DNA of 6,918 bases from Candidatus Zixiibacteriota bacterium (GTDB lineage Bacteria > Zixibacteria > MSB-5A5 > GN15 > PGXB01), in the NCBI GenBank assembly GCA_030642025.1, contig DAOWOO010000072.1, positions 1 to 6,918 of the forward strand, in the 5' to 3' direction. Below are positions 1-4,311 of the stretch, one piece after another. The translations under genes and the position numbers were made by a program. A model generated the notes under the pieces. The model did not search any database, was not told where the DNA came from, and worked only from the letters and a program-made list of their open reading frames with translations. Positions within the stretch are counted from its first letter, which is position 1; each line of letters opens with the position of its first letter.

Positions 1-448
1 GGGAAAAATTTGAATTTGGGACCTTGGAGCTATACTGTGACCATATCGACAGCAAATTTCCCGGCAATGGACCAGACAGCAAAGAAAGGTCGACTGATTC
101 CACACCAACCGAAACATTCAATATACAGGCCTGATGAATATGCAGGACTATCAGTACTTCCTCGACGGTGAAAGGGTACGCCCCGGTACAAACCGCACCC
201 GGGTCCTGGTAGGCCTTGTATAATTCACCGCCGGTAACCCAGTTCTGAATATACCATGATAGTTCGCCGAATTGTCTTACCGTGCAGGCCTCGGCCGCGG
301 CCAGACGTGACAAGCCCCCAAGCAGGACCGGTTCATCTATCGGATTGGCATTGATACTGCGAGCACCACTTTTGGCCGGGGATGAATGAGCTGTTATGGT
401 AAAAAGCAGGCAGATTAGCATAACCGGTAGCAACTTTCGGGATATCAT
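1..448 (-). CDS. Secreted protein of unknown function, 5' part only
   Basis: The product is predicted to be exported; its function is not recognised. The reading frame is open from an ATG at 448 to the window edge, giving 149 residues without a stop, so the C-terminal part lies outside the window. Residues 1-25 form a classical signal peptide: the basic start MISRK, a hydrophobic core LPVMLICLLFTITA, and a plausible cleavage after SSPA. There is no lipobox cysteine. The mature part begins with a short helix-like stretch (about 42-56) and continues with an aromatic segment, SWYIQNWVTGGELYKAYQDP (64-83), then alternating hydrophobic residues typical of beta strands (PFTVEEVLIVLHIH). Cysteines at 55, 87 and 108 could form disulfides after export. 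The start is supported by the AAGGAG site six bases upstream. I have the impression of similar segments in multi-domain exported proteins of Zixibacteria-like genomes, but this is recall, not a search. It is transcribed divergently from lipA. Confidence 0.8.
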   Translation of the reverse strand, partial: MISRKLLPVMLICLLFTITAHSSPAKSGARSINANPIDEPVLLGGLSRLAAAEACTVRQFGELSWYIQNWVTGGELYKAYQDPGAVCTGAYPFTVEEVLIVLHIHQACILNVSVGVESVDLSLLSGPLPGNLLSIWSQYSSKVPNSNFS

Positions 449-454
449 TGAGGT

Positions 455-460
455 CTCCTT
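455..460 (-). promoter_or_regulatory. Shine-Dalgarno site of the left-edge secreted gene
   Basis: Read on the minus strand this is AAGGAG, followed by the six bases ACCTCA and then the ATG at 448. It is the only near-perfect, well-spaced ribosome binding site seen in the window. It fixes the start of the partial gene and shows that this genome uses SD-led initiation for at least some genes. Confidence 0.8.
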
Positions 461-499
461 CTATGCAAAATATTCTCCATATATCTTGATATCGAGCGT

Positions 500-528
500 A
501 TTTTATTTAACTTGATAGGGCATGGCAG
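500..528 (-). promoter_or_regulatory. Candidate sigma-70-like promoter for the left-edge gene
   Basis: On the minus strand CTGCCA (528-523) and TAAAAT (505-500) are separated by 17 bases. This would place the transcript start near 493 and give a leader of about 45 bases that includes the AAGGAG site. The -10 is a fair match and the -35 is weak. The region is AT-rich, so a chance match is possible. Confidence 0.3.
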
Positions 529-551
529 TTTGCCGGTGATATACGGTCCTT

Positions 552-579
552 TTGGGAACGTGTGTATAAAATTTATACA
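552..579 (+). promoter_or_regulatory. Candidate lipA promoter giving an almost leaderless mRNA
   Basis: TTGGGA (552-557) and TATACA (574-579) are separated by 16 bases, a reasonable sigma-70-like pair. Initiation about seven bases after the -10 would fall near 586, only four or five bases before the lipA ATG at 591. That agrees with the absence of a properly spaced Shine-Dalgarno site there (CAGG abuts the ATG). The -10 hexamer lies inside the palindrome at 563-579. Confidence 0.35.
563..579. repeat. 17-bp AT-rich palindrome, possible operator
   Basis: The sequence TGTATAAA-A-TTTATACA is a perfect 8-bp inverted repeat around a single central base. It lies 12 bp before the lipA ATG and covers the candidate -10 element, the position of a repressor site. 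It sits in the divergent region between lipA and the secreted gene. In AT-rich DNA such palindromes also arise by chance, and no regulator is encoded next to it, so the operator role is inference. Confidence 0.4.
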
Positions 580-590
580 GATGAAACAGG

Positions 591-1460
591 ATGCCTGAAA
601 GAATAAACCAAATCAGCAAGCCGGACTGGTTGAAAGTCCGGATCTGCGGAGACAAACGTTACCTTGAAGTACAATCTCTGATCAATAAATATAATCTGCA
701 CACGGTATGCCATGAGGCCAATTGCCCCAACCGGGGCGAGTGTTTCTCCAGTGGAACGGCCACTTTCCTGATAATGGGGCCGACCTGCTCGCGAAATTGC
801 GCCTTCTGCAATATCTCCAGTGGCGCTCTGGCCTCACTCGATGACGAGGAACCGGGCAATGTAGCTCAGGCCGTGAAAATACTCGGATTGAACTATGCCG
901 TGGTAACCTCGGTCACGCGTGACGATCTGCCGGACGGCGGGGCAGGGCATTTTGCCCGGGTTATACGAGCTATTCGGGCGCTGGGAGAAAATGTCAAAAT
1001 AGAGGTTCTTACTCCCGATTTCAAGGGCGATACGGCGGCGCTCAAAACCGTGTTTGATGCTGCCCCCGATGTTTTCAATCATAATATCGAGACCGTTCCC
1101 CGGCTGTATCCCGAAGTCCGTCCGGCGGCCGATTACCGGCGATCTCTTGATGTCTTGAGGCGGGCGGCTGACTATGGCGGCATGGGGGTAAAATCCGGCC
1201 TTATGGTCGGGCTGGGCGAGAGGGAGAATGAGTTTCCGGAGGTTTTCCGGGATATGGTATCAGCCGGGGTGAATTATCTCACTATCGGCCAGTACCTGGC
1301 TCCGTCAAAAAAGCATCACCCGGTAATAAAGTACTATTACCCATCGGAATTTGATAATTTGCGTCATATTGCCGAGGATGCCGGAATAGCCCATGTTTTC
1401 TCCGCCCCGCTGGTACGCTCCTCTTATCATGCCGCCGAACAGGCCGGTTCATTGGGATAG
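591..1460 (+). CDS. lipA: Lipoyl synthase LipA
   Basis: This radical-SAM enzyme inserts two sulfur atoms at C6 and C8 of the octanoyl group on lipoyl domains (pyruvate and 2-oxoglutarate dehydrogenases, glycine cleavage H protein). It acts in the cytoplasm and needs S-adenosylmethionine and two [4Fe-4S] clusters. The 289 residues match the family's usual length. The auxiliary-cluster motif is C40-X4-C45-X5-C51; the radical-SAM motif is C66-X3-C70-X2-C73, preceded by GTATFLIMG. Further family landmarks are VTSVTRDDLPDGGA, FNHNIETVPRLYPEVRP, KSGLMVGLGE, LTIGQYLAPS and the C-terminal RSSYHA, in which Ser277 is the expected auxiliary-cluster ligand. All key residues are present. The ATG at 591 has no spaced ribosome binding site; an upstream ATG at 581 is in another frame and stops after five codons. 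No lipB or lplA lies in the window. The next gene, on the same strand, starts 142 bp downstream and seems unrelated. Confidence 0.97.
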   Translation: MPERINQISKPDWLKVRICGDKRYLEVQSLINKYNLHTVCHEANCPNRGECFSSGTATFLIMGPTCSRNCAFCNISSGALASLDDEEPGNVAQAVKILGLNYAVVTSVTRDDLPDGGAGHFARVIRAIRALGENVKIEVLTPDFKGDTAALKTVFDAAPDVFNHNIETVPRLYPEVRPAADYRRSLDVLRRAADYGGMGVKSGLMVGLGERENEFPEVFRDMVSAGVNYLTIGQYLAPSKKHHPVIKYYYPSEFDNLRHIAEDAGIAHVFSAPLVRSSYHAAEQAGSLG

Positions 1461-1570
1461 TCCAATAATCAGGGTAATTTTAATACATTTGACATTACCT
1501 CCCTTCGGCTTCAGGCGGAATTCCCGATAATAAAGTCAGAAATGGCAAACAGCCGGAATACAAATATCCA

Positions 1571-1585
1571 GGCCGCATGGCGGCC
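1571..1585. repeat. Small GC-rich hairpin before the response regulator gene
   Basis: GGCCGC-ATG-GCGGCC is a perfect 6-bp inverted repeat with a three-base loop. It ends 17 bases before the ATG at 1603. No T-run follows on either strand, so it is not a typical intrinsic terminator for lipA. It could shape the leader of the downstream mRNA. The rest of the 1461-1602 gap holds a TTGACA at 1489-1494 without a matching -10 at normal spacing, and nothing else clear. Confidence 0.35.
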
Positions 1586-1602
1586 ATAAACCGGGCGGTT
1601 CT

Positions 1603-3117
1603 ATGAAGAATTTGGTTGTCATCGACGACGAAGTCTACATTTGTAATATCATTCAGGAAGCGCTCAACGAATTCAGCGACTTCAGGATAAATAATTTCAA
1701 CGATCCTGTCGAAGCCGCGAAATACATAAAGGAGAACGGCGTTGACCTGGTTCTCACGGACCTGGTCATGGGCGATCATTCCGGGGTTGAAATTCTGGAA
1801 ACCACCCTGGTCAACCAACCCGACGCCGTGGTTATCCTGATGACCGGCTATCCCACGGTTAAGACAGCCATATCGGTCATGAATAAAGGCGGCTACGATT
1901 ACCTGATCAAGCCGTTCAAACTGGATGATTTGAAATCCACTATCCTGCGCGGGCTGGAACACCAGCGTTTGAAACGGGAAAATGTCGAGCTGAAAAGCCA
2001 GGTTGAGCTAATGAAAATCGCCGAGGCGATGGCTCACGGGATGAAACTGCAGCCGCTGCTAAACCTGATTGTGGAATCGGCTGTCCGGGAACTGCCCTCG
2101 GTGGCGTCATCGATAGTAATGTTCAATAAGAAATCGCACCGGCCCAAAATGAAGGCCCGTAATGGCGAAGATGTCGATCCCGACGTGACCCTGTTCCTTA
2201 AGGGAAGCGGTCCCAGGTGTGAAAAGGCGATCGAGACCCTGCGTCCGTGCATCACCAATGAGGAGGTTATCGACAACGGCCTGACTTACCGGCGATCGTT
2301 TGTTTCCTATCCTCTGGTTTCAAGAAGAATTCTGCTGGGTCTATTGAATCTGGTATATGATAATCGTTTTAGGCATATATCTCCCGGACAAATGCGGCTG
2401 ATCTCTCTTCTGGCATCCAATGCCGCTTCGGCCATTGAAACCAGCAACCTGAACAGAGATCTGAAATGGTCATATATGCAAACGATAAAGGCGCTGGCGG
2501 CCGCCATTGAAGCGCGCGATCATTACACCGCCGGTCATACCGACCGGGTGTTTGAGCTGGCTCGGCTGATCGCCCGCCGTCTGGGCTGGGGACCGCGTCG
2601 GATCAATCAGATGAAAAACGGCTGTCTTCTGCATGATATCGGGAAAATAGGCGTGCCTGACAGTATTCTTAACAAGCCGGGAAGGTTGACCGATGATGAA
2701 CGCGCCATCATGCAGCATCACCCCGAAATGGGCGCCAGGATTATCGGTGATGTGCCTTTCTTGAAGCCGACGATCTCCTATATTCTTACACATCATGAAC
2801 GCTATGACGGCAAGGGTTACCCCGGAGGTCTTTCAGGCGAGGATATCCCCATAGAGGGGCGGATACTGGCCGTAGCCGACACTTTCGATGCCATGACCTC
2901 GGACCGCCCGTACCGGCGAGGCAAACCGGCCGAAGAAGCCATAAATGAACTGATCGTCAATAAGGGCACTCAGTTTGATCCTGCCATAGTCGATATATTC
3001 GTGAATGAATACCGCCGGGGAGCAGTCAGCATTATCAAAGAGGAAAACGGACAGAAGACGCTTCGGTGCACCTACCTGGAGGCTACATCTGAAATGGAGC
3101 CGGCACAAAACATATAA
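1603..3117 (+). CDS. Response regulator with receiver, GAF-like and HD-GYP domains; predicted c-di-GMP phosphodiesterase
   Basis: The predicted role is phosphorylation-controlled hydrolysis of cyclic-di-GMP in the cytoplasm (RpfG-like group). Residues 1-118 are a receiver: acidic pair D8/D9, phospho-acceptor D53 in LVLTDLVMGDHSG, T81 in LMTGYPT and K103 in LIKPF. A charged helical linker (about 118-140) leads to a GAF-like domain (about 145-282). The HD-GYP domain covers about 290-475: GHTDRV (H312), LLHDIGKIG (H344, D345, K348), QHHPEMG (H373), THHERYDGKGYP (H397, H398, with the GYP signature at 405-407) and ADTFDAMTSDRPYR (D426). The usual metal and catalytic residues are present, except that Y308 stands where trinuclear HD-GYP enzymes have Glu. 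The ATG is preceded by only a weak GGGCGG site; it is chosen because the receiver strand starts at once (MKNLVVIDDE). Tandem TAA stops end the gene. No partner kinase or GGDEF gene is visible. The 3' end overlaps the protease gene on the other strand. Confidence 0.95.
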   Translation: MKNLVVIDDEVYICNIIQEALNEFSDFRINNFNDPVEAAKYIKENGVDLVLTDLVMGDHSGVEILETTLVNQPDAVVILMTGYPTVKTAISVMNKGGYDYLIKPFKLDDLKSTILRGLEHQRLKRENVELKSQVELMKIAEAMAHGMKLQPLLNLIVESAVRELPSVASSIVMFNKKSHRPKMKARNGEDVDPDVTLFLKGSGPRCEKAIETLRPCITNEEVIDNGLTYRRSFVSYPLVSRRILLGLLNLVYDNRFRHISPGQMRLISLLASNAASAIETSNLNRDLKWSYMQTIKALAAAIEARDHYTAGHTDRVFELARLIARRLGWGPRRINQMKNGCLLHDIGKIGVPDSILNKPGRLTDDERAIMQHHPEMGARIIGDVPFLKPTISYILTHHERYDGKGYPGGLSGEDIPIEGRILAVADTFDAMTSDRPYRRGKPAEEAINELIVNKGTQFDPAIVDIFVNEYRRGAVSIIKEENGQKTLRCTYLEATSEMEPAQNI

Positions 3118-4138
3118 TAAAAATTATCAGTGATATAATCCCCATTGCTTTGGCCGCCGGAGTCAGCGGTCGGCTGTCATCGAGCGTCGGCGGATGGTTC
3201 AACCCCATCAGAAGAACCAGGATACCGAATAGCCACCAACCCTGCCACAGGAATCCGAGAATCAACATGACAATTAAAAATATCTTCCCAATCCGATGCT
3301 GGGCGCGTCCCAGCATGGCATAAATAATATGTCCGCCATCGAGCTGACCCAGCGGTAGAAGGTTTATCATGGTTACCAAAAGCCCCACCCAACCGGCAAA
3401 ACCGGCGGGCGAGAGGAGATAATCGTAACCTTCCGGGATAGGGCCGACAATTATTCGCGAAAGGAATTTTATCAGGAGCGAATCGCCCAGGGTCAAACCG
3501 GCCCCGGCAGGTACGATAATTTCGGTATTCTGGAGTCCGACAATTAGCGCCACCACGGAGACGACAAACCCGGCGATAGGACCGGCGGCGCCGACTTCTA
3601 TCAAATCGCGTCGATTGGCAAACGGCGACCGCGATTTTATAATAGCGCCGAAAGTGCCGATAATATTTGGCGCCGGTATGAAATACGGCAGGGACATCAA
3701 TACGCCGCGGCGGCGTCCGGCCAGGTAGTGACCGAATTCATGGAATAGAAGAATGGCCATTAAGAAAAGTGTGAATTCAATACGTTCGCCGATAACGCCC
3801 TCCTGGGTGAAATAGTCAAAGTCCCAGCTTAAAAGAACCGGGGCAAAAAACATGGTCAGGATGGTGGCGAAAAACAGGATGATATTCAGTTTCGGGATTC
3901 GTCGGGCAAACGGCATTTCACACACCGAGATTAAAAGACCGTGCATATCCTCCTTGAAGATGCTCTCAAACCCGGATGACTGCAGGCGTTTCCGGGCGGT
4001 AGTCTCGGACAGTAACGGGTCACGGCGTGGCTTGGCCCTGAAAATCAGGCGGTTATTATGCTGATATATGGTCGAGATTTCGTAAAGGTCGGCCAACTGA
4101 TGGTAAATTGCCCGGGAAAGCTCATCGGTGTTTTTCAT
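3083..4138 (-). CDS. M50-family (site-2-protease type) membrane metalloprotease
   Basis: This is an integral-membrane zinc protease expected to cut substrates within or near the membrane; its substrate is unknown. Numbered from the ATG at 4138 it has 351 residues. Residues 1-80 are a soluble N-terminal domain. Transmembrane segments lie at about 85-104, 120-140, 182-202, 245-265, 285-312 and 330-347. The active site is HEFGH (H133, E134, H137) inside a membrane segment, with the second motif NLLPLGQLDGGH supplying D267. The segments PYFIPAPNIIGTFGAIIKSR and EVGAAGPIAGF resemble the plant EGY and cyanobacterial branch of M50. There is no PDZ domain between the motifs, unlike RseP. The frame stays open upstream to a TTG at 4174, adding 12 residues, but that TTG forms part of a near-consensus -35 element, so ATG 4138 is preferred. 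The 3' end overlaps the HD-GYP gene convergently by 35 bp. A terminator separates it from the upstream same-strand gene, so it is probably transcribed alone. Confidence 0.93.
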   Translation of the reverse strand: MKNTDELSRAIYHQLADLYEISTIYQHNNRLIFRAKPRRDPLLSETTARKRLQSSGFESIFKEDMHGLLISVCEMPFARRIPKLNIILFFATILTMFFAPVLLSWDFDYFTQEGVIGERIEFTLFLMAILLFHEFGHYLAGRRRGVLMSLPYFIPAPNIIGTFGAIIKSRSPFANRRDLIEVGAAGPIAGFVVSVVALIVGLQNTEIIVPAGAGLTLGDSLLIKFLSRIIVGPIPEGYDYLLSPAGFAGWVGLLVTMINLLPLGQLDGGHIIYAMLGRAQHRIGKIFLIVMLILGFLWQGWWLFGILVLLMGLNHPPTLDDSRPLTPAAKAMGIISLIIFIICFVPAPFQM

Positions 4139-4145
4139 ATCGCCA

Positions 4146-4174
4146 TATATAGTCAATATAATGATTCCGGTCAA
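4146..4174 (-). promoter_or_regulatory. Strong promoter for the M50 protease gene, likely leaderless
   Basis: On the minus strand TTGACC (4174-4169), a 17-base spacer and TATATA (4151-4146) form a near-consensus sigma-70-like promoter. Seven bases (TGGCGAT) separate the -10 from the ATG at 4138, so transcription would begin at or within a base of the start codon. No AGGAGG-like site is present, which agrees with leaderless translation. Confidence 0.6.
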
Positions 4175-4251
4175 TCATTACGGGCCGGATATATTAAGTA
4201 ATATCGGAATTACAGGTGACCTGCCGTTAAATTAATGCAATTTATGCCATA

Positions 4252-4290
4252 AAAAAAGGGAGCAAGGCGAAAAGCCTTGCTCCTTTTTTG
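4252..4290 (-). terminator. Rho-independent terminator of the dockerin-protein gene
   Basis: A perfect 10-bp stem, GGAGCAAGGC (4259-4268) with GCCTTGCTCC (4274-4283), closes a five-base loop. On the minus strand it is followed by a C and then seven T, and it begins about 28 bases after the stop codon of the propeller/dockerin gene. On the plus strand it is followed by six T, so it could work in both directions and would stop antisense transcripts that run through the protease gene from the HD-GYP gene. It separates the two minus-strand genes into different transcripts. Confidence 0.93.
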
Positions 4291-4311
4291 TGGTATGGTA
4301 GAATGTTTGCT

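Noticed and set aside
581..598. Five-codon upstream frame (ATG AAA CAG GAT GCC TGA) overlapping the lipA start
   Set aside because: It has no ribosome binding site, and the candidate transcript start near 586 would exclude its ATG. It is probably chance.
1451..1466. Inverted repeat ATTGG...CCAAT at the lipA stop codon as a terminator
   Set aside because: The stem is only five AT-rich pairs and no T-run follows directly.
1495..1962. Minus-strand open frame of 155 codons across the start of the response regulator gene
   Set aside because: It is antisense to an intact receiver domain and has no family features. A purine-rich stretch near its 3' end means nothing for initiation.
2470..2796. Minus-strand open frame of 108 codons within the HD-GYP domain
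   Set aside because: It is opposite the conserved GHTDRV, HDIGKIG and QHHPEMG motifs of the real gene, with no start signals of its own.
3153..3173. GGCCGC...GCGGTC hairpin just after the HD-GYP gene as its terminator
   Set aside because: It is a short stem with a wobble pair and no T-run, and it lies within the protease coding sequence, so it is more likely coding constraint.
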